Of a DNA stretch of 31,054 nucleotides, positions 15,089-21,715 are shown in pieces. The stretch spans positions 1-31,054 of IMG/VR virus record IMGVR_UViG_3300002141_000039; one strand, given 5' to 3'. Below the pieces are notes generated by a model, which worked only from the letters and a program-made list of their open reading frames with translations, did not search any database and was not told the origin of the DNA. The translations under genes were made by a program, and so were the position numbers. How positions within the stretch are numbered: the first letter of the stretch is position 1; every line of letters begins with the position of its first letter. This DNA comes from a virus.

Positions 15089-16259
15089 CAAAATATTCCT
15101 CCTTTGCATCAGCATAATCCATACCAATCATAGAATTGTAATAGAGAATTCCACCTTTTAATTTTCCTTCGGATTTCAATCTCTTGTATCTATCGACTGC
15201 TTTTGGTTTCCACCAATTGAGAATAACGTCTTTATCACCCGCATATAACGGTTTCATACGTAATTCTTCTTCGGTTACTTTGTCTTGTAAAAACTCCTTT
15301 GTGTTTTCATAGAATGGTGCATAATAAACTCCACGTTCATACCCATGAACATATTCCGAACCACGAAGTCCCAATTGACTGAAAATCATTCCGATGGTTC
15401 TTTGTTTTGCACCCGTGACTGGTCCTGATACTCCCTCTTTTTGGGTCATCATCTTTTCATATTCCAACTTTTTATTCTCTTGCAACCAGTGATGCCAAAT
15501 GTCATAAAATCTATCGTCGGGTTTAATTGGAATCTTACCCGCACTACTACCGCATTTGTGCCACCATTTGAGACTGTTATACATACTGTAGCTACCATAC
15601 AAACTCGTCGTGGTCATACCCACCAACGTATTATTGTATGCCTTCTTCCAAACGTCTCTAATCACGGATGTAGTGACTAAACACGCGGAAAGTTTACCAC
15701 CTAAAAAATTATATCCGAATGGTTGTGTTGACATAATGCAACTACCAATTGCGTTGTTGTTGATTCGTTTGTTGTTTTTCAACTTCGTCTCCGCAGTCCA
15801 ACCAAGATATTTATCTCTATCGGTGATTGCAATAACGTCACTGGATACTGATACACCACCCAAATATCTCTTATTTTCCAAATTTCCATCATGAACGATA
15901 AACTTCAAAAAACGTCCGGGGGTTTGACTGAATTCCATGGTGTGACAAAAAACTCGCAACATTAACCAATCTAATTCATCCACAGAAGATTCCACCAATT
16001 CAATAGTGGGATTCATGGATTCGATTTCAGAAATGGTTAGTTTCTCGTCATTAATATCCGTTGGAGTCCAGATTTTGGCCTTGATGTTAGAAGATGTGGC
16101 AATGAAACTCTGGTAATTTTGGATTTCATACCATTTTTTATAGAAGGTTTGTTCCTCGACGGTCATGCTTTTTAACAAATTCATGTTGTCAATGAACTTT
16201 TTCTTCTCCCCATCGTAATCAAAAATGGGCATGTCGAAAAAATCGTGTTGTAAATTCAT
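15072..16259 (-). CDS. Divergent DruA-related (DUF4338-like) protein
   Basis: A 395-aa protein. Its centre (about 115-243) resembles the DruA-family protein at 11237-11998: GGVSVSSDVIAITDRDKYLGW (134-154) matches GAVGISSATLAVAGRDKFIGW, then KLKNNKRINNN, a cysteine/serine strand (IGSCIMS), a GGKLSACL helix, and DVWKKAYNNTLVGMTTTSLYG followed by LKWWHKCGSSAG. The glycine-threonine-tyrosine and WWHKCG positions parallel the YRADNWIDVG region. Around it are a 110-residue N-terminal extension and a 150-residue C-terminal extension (WKPKAVDRYKRLKSEG near the end) with no family I know. Function unknown; an acyltransferase-like fold is an inference. A promoter-like TTGATT-16-TATTAT lies 16 bases upstream. 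Confidence 0.72.
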   Translation of the reverse strand: MNLQHDFFDMPIFDYDGEKKKFIDNMNLLKSMTVEEQTFYKKWYEIQNYQSFIATSSNIKAKIWTPTDINDEKLTISEIESMNPTIELVESSVDELDWLMLRVFCHTMEFSQTPGRFLKFIVHDGNLENKRYLGGVSVSSDVIAITDRDKYLGWTAETKLKNNKRINNNAIGSCIMSTQPFGYNFLGGKLSACLVTTSVIRDVWKKAYNNTLVGMTTTSLYGSYSMYNSLKWWHKCGSSAGKIPIKPDDRFYDIWHHWLQENKKLEYEKMMTQKEGVSGPVTGAKQRTIGMIFSQLGLRGSEYVHGYERGVYYAPFYENTKEFLQDKVTEEELRMKPLYAGDKDVILNWWKPKAVDRYKRLKSEGKLKGGILYYNSMIGMDYADAKEEYFDEVGR

Positions 16260-16274
16260 ACTTATATGAAAGAC

Positions 16275-16302
16275 ATAATACTATGGAATTCAAAAAAATC
16301 AA
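16275..16302 (-). promoter_or_regulatory. Candidate promoter for the DruA-related gene
   Basis: On the minus strand TTGATT (16297-16302), a 16-base spacer and TATTAT (16275-16280) precede the ATG at 16259. It overlaps the start of the small plus-strand gene, so either promoter or gene call could be wrong, or the two interfere. Confidence 0.35.
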
Positions 16303-16510
16303 TATAAAAGAAAAGGTATTTCATCATATAGAAATCAATCCAAACACTCATGTTCTATATGATTCGCAGTTTGATATACCGATTGAGTATGGAAATCGAT
16401 TATCAATTTATAAAATTGTGGAGAAATTAAAAGAAGCTACTATTTGTCATTATCGGATAATTGGGGATAAAGTCACTCTGAAAAGTAAGAGAGGCCCCAC
16501 TATAAAGTAG
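16283..16510 (+). CDS. Possible small plus-strand protein, unknown
   Basis: A 75-aa reading frame facing right, between two leftward genes. The translation is protein-like: an amphipathic start (EFKKINIKEKVFHHIEINPN), DIPIEYGNRLSIYKIVEKLK and a basic end (IIGDKVTLKSKRG). There is no stop-poor shadow gene on the opposite strand to explain it. Against it: only 23 bases separate it from the divergent start at 16259, no clear SD sequence is present (only AAAGA), and its last codons lie in a hairpin. It could be a real small regulator or a chance frame in a 275-base intergenic region. Confidence 0.45.
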   Translation: MEFKKINIKEKVFHHIEINPNTHVLYDSQFDIPIEYGNRLSIYKIVEKLKEATICHYRIIGDKVTLKSKRGPTIK

Positions 16511-16532
16511 GGCCTCTGTGAACTACTTTATA
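16490..16532. terminator. Terminator-like hairpin with an overlapping alternative hairpin
   Basis: Hairpin A pairs AGAGGCCC (16490-16497) with GGGCCTCT (16510-16517), with an inner ACT/AGT pair. Hairpin B pairs TATAAAGTAG (16501-16510) with CTACTTTATA (16523-16532). They share bases and cannot both form. The pair begins just after the stop codon of the leftward gene at 16535 and also covers the end of the plus-strand frame. U-runs are weak on both strands, so termination strength is uncertain. Confidence 0.55.
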
Positions 16533-16534
16533 CT

Positions 16535-16891
16535 TTAGACGGTTTGGTTGACCGACTCAATCTTTTCAGCGGGAGTTGTGTTTTCTTTCACATCTACCAC
16601 TTTGACAGTGAGAGATTCGTGAAACATAACTCCGAAAGCCTTGGCCGATTCCATGATTTCTTGAGAAACTGGAGCAACAGCATAAACCGATTGTGGTCGC
16701 CCCTTTCCAAGATTCTTTGTACCCAACTCGACGACTTGACCCTTTTCAGCGGAATTCTTGAGACGGACACGTAGGGTGATTTCCACGAAATCCTTGTTTC
16801 CCTCCCACAACTTTTCAAACGTGAAGTGTGAGGTTGGCCAGTTAATCGTTAGTTTGGTTTTATTTTTTCTATTAGTTTTATTTGTAATCAT
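16535..16891 (-). CDS. Hypothetical protein
   Basis: A 118-aa protein I do not recognise. A basic N-terminus (TNKTNRKNKTKLTINW) is followed by a mixed domain with FTFEKLWEGNKDFVEITLRV, KGQVVELGTKNLGKGRP and SVYAVAP, and a helix (SQEIMESAKAFGVMF). The tail is polar. The ATG at 16891 has AAAGG ten bases upstream and is preferred to a start 17 codons earlier that lies in low-complexity sequence. It follows the VWA gene from which it is separated by 62 bases, and ends at the overlapping hairpins. It may be carried on the MoxR-VWA transcript. Confidence 0.72.
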   Translation of the reverse strand: MITNKTNRKNKTKLTINWPTSHFTFEKLWEGNKDFVEITLRVRLKNSAEKGQVVELGTKNLGKGRPQSVYAVAPVSQEIMESAKAFGVMFHESLTVKVVDVKENTTPAEKIESVNQTV

Positions 16892-16953
16892 ATTTATGAT
16901 ACCTTTCGATTTAGAATATATCATGACTTTAAACTTAGTCAACCGATTTTTAT

Positions 16954-19101
16954 TTAATCAAAATTGTTTTTTTGTAGAAAGAGAGCATTCATCGTTTTGG
17001 CTATTTCTGCTACATTACCAACATTGATGAAAGATGCATCACGACCATACATGGTTTTAAACAAAGTCGCACACTCACGACTCGTAGACCCCTCACCATC
17101 AATGAAATACGATATGACCTTATATCCCTTGTTACGAATTTTCCGAACTTGTTCCTTGGTGTGTTCTGCCGCCGGTTCACCAACATAGGTAATTTGTTTT
17201 CCACCAGCTTGACCTGTAAAATATGGTTCCCCGTCTGATAAATTCAAAAAATAGAAGTTTTCATCCGTCTTTTTATTCGGGAGATTATCGACAATAGCCT
17301 CAAACGTTAATCCTTCCGGGGTGATATTAGAAGGCATAATTCTCTTGAAAAACTCCTGAACCTTCTTAAATTTGTCTTTAGAAGAGTCGTAAGCCATTAC
17401 AATGTAAGGAGTTTGACCATTTGTGTTTGATGAAATAGTTGTTCTAAAACTGACACTTATCCTCAAATTGTTAATCATAGACCCGGCTTTACATAGGGCA
17501 ACCAACATAGTCATGGTCTTGAACCACTTTTGACCACCCATAGATGAACTTGCATCCACACTGATATGTAAGAAGGAATTGTTATATTGGTCAACTTGAT
17601 TGGTGTAGAACACCTTTTCATTATCGAATCCCAATTCAGCAATGGTTCTCTTATCAATCTTGCCCACGGCCTTTCTCATGAATTTGACTACATTCACATC
17701 ATTTCTAATCTGCAATCGTTTGCCGAGTAGTTTACCCATGATTATGCCGTTTGTGACAGCCTCTTCCAAGAGAGGATTTTCACAATAGGCCCTTAATGGA
17801 AAATCAACACTCTCCAACAACTCATTTGTCAGATTATTGACCACGATACAATCTACCCCGGTTTTTGAAAAAGATGAGTTTTGACCCACTCTTATCAAGA
17901 CCATACCACTCTGTTCGATATTTCGAATTAAGTTGGATTCAATATCCGTGAGTGACTTCTTTTGGACATCTCCATTAATGAAAGTTTTTTGCGTCTCAAG
18001 TAATTTTTCAATCTTTTTTACTCTGACATCGGTAAATTCAGATGTGTCACCCATTCGGTGTGACTCATCATCATTATCTACCTTCGTATCTACTTGTGAA
18101 CCACCCAAGACATCATCCAATTCATTTTTTGATGATTCGGTATTTTCGGGTTTATCCGACGAATCTGGTTTAGAATCTGTTTCAGATTTTTTTGGTTCAT
18201 TGAAATCATCCGGGTTACCAGACTCAGGTTTCCCTTCATCAGAATCGTCATTTTCAGGTTCTTCGTCACTTGACGAGTCACCACCCGTCGTGGATGAAGA
18301 TGGTTTATTTCCGGGGGAATTTCCCGGCTTTTTACCCGATGATGGAGGTGGTGTGTTAACATCCTGAATATTCCGTAGAATTAACTCCGTGACCTCGAAA
18401 CTCAACTCATACCTTTTAAGTGGAGTATCCAGTCTTAAAATATCATCGTAGTTGATTAAATTGAAAATTGTCTCTAACTCTGGCAATGCGGTTAAATCTG
18501 TTCCGTCGTTGGTGAAATTAATCATCCGAAACAAATACGCATCCACGGTTGGAATCCGATACGCTTGAGACTGCAATACCAACGTGGTCAATGGACTGTT
18601 GAAATATCTCTCATATAATGAGATGTAGTATCCTTTATATCCCGGTGCAGTGGTAAAAATATATTGGTCAATGAATCTATCCTCAATATAGTTAAGAGTC
18701 GTTTTGGCCAAATCAATGACTTCGTTTTTACACATTCCCTTTTCATCACCAAGGGTGAATAAAATTCGAGGAGTTCTTTGCCATAAAGTTTTTATCAAAT
18801 TGAAATCACTCAATACGATATGGGCTCCTTCATGTAGAGCCAAACCAACGGTTACATCGAAGTCTTTCTTCTCTTTAATCTTGGATGATAAATATACCGT
18901 TTCACCATCAGTCATATTCGCACCTTGAGTGTTGAATAAAACTGGAATGGGTTTATTGGTTAGAATTCTGACAAAGTTTGATACCGCTTTTTTTGCAGTA
19001 GCCATCTTTATCAAATCTATATCGAAGCTGGTGTATGATTCATCGACATTTGAAATGTTTACATCATCCAACCAAAAATCCGAATGTATGATTTTATCCA
19101 T
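16954..19101 (-). CDS. HExxH metallopeptidase-like / VWA-domain protein, MoxR partner
   Basis: A 715-aa protein. Residues 1-250 contain HEGAH (90-94), an HExxH zinc motif, followed by NYIEDRFID (137-145), the layout of the putative metallopeptidase domain that accompanies VWA-like domains. Residues 250-345 are a low-complexity acidic Ser/Pro/Gly linker. The C-terminal half is a VWA domain: the MIDAS motif DASSSM at 516-521, the threonine region ITPEGLTF (593-600) and LSDGEP (621-626). Such proteins work with MoxR/CobS-type AAA+ ATPases, encoded three bases upstream here, to remodel or insert metal into a target complex. The target in this phage is unknown. Whether the zinc site is active is not known. 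Confidence 0.85.
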   Translation of the reverse strand: MDKIIHSDFWLDDVNISNVDESYTSFDIDLIKMATAKKAVSNFVRILTNKPIPVLFNTQGANMTDGETVYLSSKIKEKKDFDVTVGLALHEGAHIVLSDFNLIKTLWQRTPRILFTLGDEKGMCKNEVIDLAKTTLNYIEDRFIDQYIFTTAPGYKGYYISLYERYFNSPLTTLVLQSQAYRIPTVDAYLFRMINFTNDGTDLTALPELETIFNLINYDDILRLDTPLKRYELSFEVTELILRNIQDVNTPPPSSGKKPGNSPGNKPSSSTTGGDSSSDEEPENDDSDEGKPESGNPDDFNEPKKSETDSKPDSSDKPENTESSKNELDDVLGGSQVDTKVDNDDESHRMGDTSEFTDVRVKKIEKLLETQKTFINGDVQKKSLTDIESNLIRNIEQSGMVLIRVGQNSSFSKTGVDCIVVNNLTNELLESVDFPLRAYCENPLLEEAVTNGIIMGKLLGKRLQIRNDVNVVKFMRKAVGKIDKRTIAELGFDNEKVFYTNQVDQYNNSFLHISVDASSSMGGQKWFKTMTMLVALCKAGSMINNLRISVSFRTTISSNTNGQTPYIVMAYDSSKDKFKKVQEFFKRIMPSNITPEGLTFEAIVDNLPNKKTDENFYFLNLSDGEPYFTGQAGGKQITYVGEPAAEHTKEQVRKIRNKGYKVISYFIDGEGSTSRECATLFKTMYGRDASFINVGNVAEIAKTMNALFLQKNNFD

Positions 19102-19104
19102 GTG

Positions 19105-20112
19105 TTAGAATGGAGGTTGTCCACCCGCACCGGGAACAGATTGAGAAATGGGTGCATTAATATTATTTGTTTGTACCGTTGGATTTACTTTATTGTTCTT
19201 TTTAAAAGGTGAGTTGTTTGTAATGGTCGGACTACCAACATATTTCTGTATTAACTGTTTCATATATGTTCGTTCGCTATTTACCCCACCTTCCGAATCA
19301 AAGTCAGGATAAATTGCATTCTCCGCAATTTCCGCCAAATTAAATCCATCTATCAAAAGTTCCGCCATTTCAACAACCGAACGAGTTGATAAAAAGTTGG
19401 TAAGTTTTGCGTCGTCTTGTTTTACTGTAATACGAGTGTGTTCTGCAATCTCCACAACATATTTCAAATTTTCAAGAATGTGTTCATTCGTAATATTGTA
19501 TTTCGTAGTCAACAGATTGTATTCTTCGTCTTTGTTGAGGGGATTCATTTCAATTTTGACAGAAAACCGATTCAGCAAAGCTCTGTCCATAATCCGTGTT
19601 GCGGTATATTCATTACCAATGTTAGCAGTTGCGATGAAAGTCACACCCTTCGCAACGTGGATAACTTCACTATCTTTCTTTTCATCCAACCGCAAATACC
19701 GTTGGAGGTCATCCAATACGGTCATCAAGATATTCCACGCATCGGGGTGAGCACGACTAATTTCGTCAAGAAGAATGATAGCCCCCTCCGTTCTTAGAGC
19801 ACGAACAAATGTGGATTCCTCGAAAATGGTTCCCGTGGCTTTCTCAAAATGGGTGTTACCAATCAAACTACTACGTGCATCCTGTGTACTTCCCAAATTG
19901 ATGTAGAAAAACTTATCTTCCTTACCCAAAGCCTTGGCGACGGTTTGCGCACACAGTGTTTTGCCACAGCCAGTTGGACCAACTATCAATACGTTCTTGC
20001 CCCGGACCACACTACGAACCAAATATTTCCACTTCAAGTCATCAATGACTAAAGTGTTTGGTTTAAACGTATTACAATTTTTTAAAAAACTTTTAATGTC
20101 AGTAGAATCCAT
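19105..20112 (-). CDS. MoxR/CobS-type AAA+ ATPase
   Basis: A 335-aa AAA+ ATPase. Numbered from the ATG at 20112: Walker A GPTGCGKT (45-52), Walker B IILLDE (112-117) with SRAHPD after it, sensor 1 ATAN (161-164) and an arginine-finger region ALLNRF (178-183). The C-terminal tail is proline/glutamine/asparagine-rich and disordered (VPGAGGQPPF). A farther TTG start is rejected because it lies inside a terminator hairpin. A promoter-like sequence sits just before the ATG. The VWA partner gene follows after three bases, so the pair forms its own transcription unit. Cyanophage relatives are often labelled cobS, but cobalt chelation is not implied. Confidence 0.92.
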   Translation of the reverse strand: MDSTDIKSFLKNCNTFKPNTLVIDDLKWKYLVRSVVRGKNVLIVGPTGCGKTLCAQTVAKALGKEDKFFYINLGSTQDARSSLIGNTHFEKATGTIFEESTFVRALRTEGAIILLDEISRAHPDAWNILMTVLDDLQRYLRLDEKKDSEVIHVAKGVTFIATANIGNEYTATRIMDRALLNRFSVKIEMNPLNKDEEYNLLTTKYNITNEHILENLKYVVEIAEHTRITVKQDDAKLTNFLSTRSVVEMAELLIDGFNLAEIAENAIYPDFDSEGGVNSERTYMKQLIQKYVGSPTITNNSPFKKNNKVNPTVQTNNINAPISQSVPGAGGQPPF

Positions 20113-20122
20113 ATCTTTACTG

Positions 20123-20150
20123 ACTATAAATGAGGTTTTTATATTGTCAA
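20123..20150 (-). promoter_or_regulatory. Candidate promoter for the MoxR-VWA unit
   Basis: The minus strand reads TTGACA (20145-20150), a 16-base spacer, and TATAGT (20123-20128), immediately after a strong terminator. The -10 box ends 10 bases before the ATG at 20112, so the leader would be only a few bases long. A consensus -35 and a 5/6 -10 make this one of the better promoters in the window. Confidence 0.55.
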
Positions 20151-20153
20151 CCT

Positions 20154-20190
20154 CAAAAAAGAGACGCCCCAACGGTTAAGTTGGGGCGTC
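20154..20190 (-). terminator. Rho-independent terminator after the lysine-rich gene
   Basis: GACGCCCCAAC (20163-20173) pairs perfectly with GTTGGGGCGTC (20180-20190) around a 6-base loop. On the minus strand the hairpin is followed by TC and six T residues (20154-20159). It ends the transcript of the gene at 20218-20970 and insulates the MoxR-VWA unit. Confidence 0.9.
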
Positions 20191-20217
20191 GGACCAAAGA
20201 TGCTATCTCTGGTGGGG

Positions 20218-20970
20218 TTATTTCTTCTTAATTTTGGTAACAGACAACTTCAACTCACGTCCTTTACCACCCTTAACAATGTGTTTTTTATCAGCCTTAT
20301 CTTGTTTTGGATAAGTGTATTTAACTTTATCACCGGCAACAGGTTTATCACTCAACTTGTCAAACTTACCAACCTCTTTCAATGGTTGGTTGGGTTTGTC
20401 TTCGTCTTTCTTGACTTCTTGTTCGATGTAATCTTTATTCTCATTCTTGGTATCTGTCAACTTCTTAATGTCATTTTGTTTCGTTTCTGGTAATCCAGCT
20501 TCTTTCTTAACTTGATCCTTAGAGTTTTCGGCTGATTTATTAAAGGCTTTCTGAGTATAGTTTCCCTTTGCGTCCAATTTTTCCTTAACGAAATCTTTTA
20601 ACTCTTTATACGTCAAACCCATTTTACGTTCACGGTCACTACCATCTTTAAAATAAATGACTTCGTAATTGTCTTGATATTTTGGACGAATCTCGAAGTG
20701 GTGTGGTAAACAATTGCAAAGGTCGAAAGTTCCCTTTTTTGTCTTTTTGATGGCGTATGTCTTATTCTTTTCCTTGACAAACTTAGATAGATTTTTCATA
20801 TCTTCAATATATGAATTAGCATCTTCAATCTTGATTTCCTCCAACGACTCTTTGATGAGTGATTTGAGTTGACCTATTGTGGATTCATTTAATGGTGTAG
20901 ATTGTTTCTTTTCACCAACTACCTCCGCAATTGTCTGCTGAATTAATGCTTTAAAATCTTTTACTTTCAT
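20218..20970 (-). CDS. Hypothetical lysine-rich protein
   Basis: A 250-aa strongly charged protein. The N-terminus has two amphipathic helices of similar make-up (DFKALIQQTIAEVVGE and GQLKSLIKESLEEIKI), a pattern often seen in phage capsid-assembly or scaffold proteins. A small folded part follows (TFDLCNCLPHHFEIRP, YEVIYFKDGSDRERKMG). The rest is lysine, glutamate and asparagine-rich and probably flexible, ending in KLSVTKIKKK. I do not recognise a family. It is the last gene before a strong terminator. A structural or DNA-binding role is a guess from composition. Confidence 0.78.
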   Translation of the reverse strand: MKVKDFKALIQQTIAEVVGEKKQSTPLNESTIGQLKSLIKESLEEIKIEDANSYIEDMKNLSKFVKEKNKTYAIKKTKKGTFDLCNCLPHHFEIRPKYQDNYEVIYFKDGSDRERKMGLTYKELKDFVKEKLDAKGNYTQKAFNKSAENSKDQVKKEAGLPETKQNDIKKLTDTKNENKDYIEQEVKKDEDKPNQPLKEVGKFDKLSDKPVAGDKVKYTYPKQDKADKKHIVKGGKGRELKLSVTKIKKK

Positions 20971-21035
20971 GGGTATAAATATCTCTTAAAATACGAATTA
21001 TTGACATTATTTTCAACTATCACCGATTTAAGTAG

Positions 21036-21626
21036 TTATAGGACTTTAATGTTACCTATATATCCACCTTTAGCCATCTTAGTTGCGGTACACTCAACTT
21101 TGATACTTTTCCCCGTCGAATCCACCATTCTATAAGTATCTTCAAATAATCGACCATCTCTGACTGCACTATTCCAATTTTCCACAACACGTTCTCTATC
21201 ATCATCATGAATAGCGCTTTTCCACCCATGATTGATAAAATAACTCATATCTCGTCTGAGTAAATTCATGTATGGTTTATTGACCCAAGTACACTTACCA
21301 TCGGACTGACTTTCAAATATCGGTTCATCTCTATTGTCTAATAACCAATGTTGTGAATGATAGATAACCTCGGTCATATCGGTATTCTTCTTCAATTCAA
21401 TAGTCAATTGATTAACGTTATCTTTCAACGACCCACCACCATTCGGTGTCAGTTCCTTAAATATAGTATTAATTTGAGCATGAACTTTCATTAGATTATC
21501 ATAATGAACCTTCATATATCGGTATAATACCATAAGTCCTTTTATGGATGCACCGATGGTGGTTAAAATCAATACGAATATTTCTAAATTTAGTTTAAAA
21601 TCGCCTATATCAATCATAGAAATCAT
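21036..21626 (-). CDS. Membrane-anchored single PAS-domain protein
   Basis: A 196-aa protein. The N-terminus has one likely membrane helix (LEIFVLILTTIGASIKGLMV, about 13-32), then a coiled stretch (HAQINTIFKELTPN, VNQLTIELKKNTD), and a PAS fold: GKCTWVNKPYMNLLRRD, WKSAIHDDDRERVVENWNSA, LFEDTYRMVDSTGKSI and a final strand (YIGNIKVL). No kinase, cyclase or other output domain follows. It could sense a ligand or compete with host PAS sensors at the inner membrane (inference). A longer start at 21689 would translate a terminator hairpin and is rejected; an ATG at 21617 is also possible. It follows the RNR terminator, so it may have its own promoter. Confidence 0.78.
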   Translation of the reverse strand: MISMIDIGDFKLNLEIFVLILTTIGASIKGLMVLYRYMKVHYDNLMKVHAQINTIFKELTPNGGGSLKDNVNQLTIELKKNTDMTEVIYHSQHWLLDNRDEPIFESQSDGKCTWVNKPYMNLLRRDMSYFINHGWKSAIHDDDRERVVENWNSAVRDGRLFEDTYRMVDSTGKSIKVECTATKMAKGGYIGNIKVL

Positions 21627-21660
21627 GGTGTATATAAATATGGGATTATTTTTGTTAATT

Positions 21661-21700
21661 ATAAAAAAAAAGAAGTCGGTGAAAATCACCGACTTCTTTT
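21661..21700. terminator. Bidirectional-type terminator after the RNR gene
   Basis: AGAAGTCGGTGA (21671-21682) pairs with TCACCGACTTCT (21686-21697) around a 3-base loop, a perfect 12-bp stem. It is flanked by A-rich sequence on one side and T residues on the other, so it can work on either strand. In context it ends leftward transcription of the ribonucleotide reductase gene at 21716. Confidence 0.9.
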
Positions 21701-21715
21701 GTAGAATATGTTGAA

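Noticed and set aside
11237-16259. Complete Druantia defence system
   Set aside because: Only DruA-like proteins are seen; no DruE helicase or other partner genes are present.
17933-18367. Plus-strand serine-rich frame of 144 codons
   Set aside because: Opposite the low-complexity linker of the VWA protein, where stop codons are rare by composition.
16954-20112. Cobalamin biosynthesis cobS/cobT genes
   Set aside because: The fold types match MoxR and VWA, but no cobalt chelatase large subunit or other cob gene is nearby; the label is not supported.
20112-20172. Upstream TTG start for the MoxR ATPase
   Set aside because: The extra 20 codons lie in a terminator hairpin and promoter; the ATG at 20112 fits better.
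20974-20981. TATAAATA boxes as T4 late promoters (also near 21633, 26212 and 30588)
   Set aside because: They point rightward while the adjoining genes run leftward, and the motif is common by chance in AT-rich DNA; one copy lies inside the dUTPase gene.
21626-21689. Upstream start for the PAS protein
   Set aside because: It would translate the stem of the RNR terminator into a Phe/Ile-rich run.
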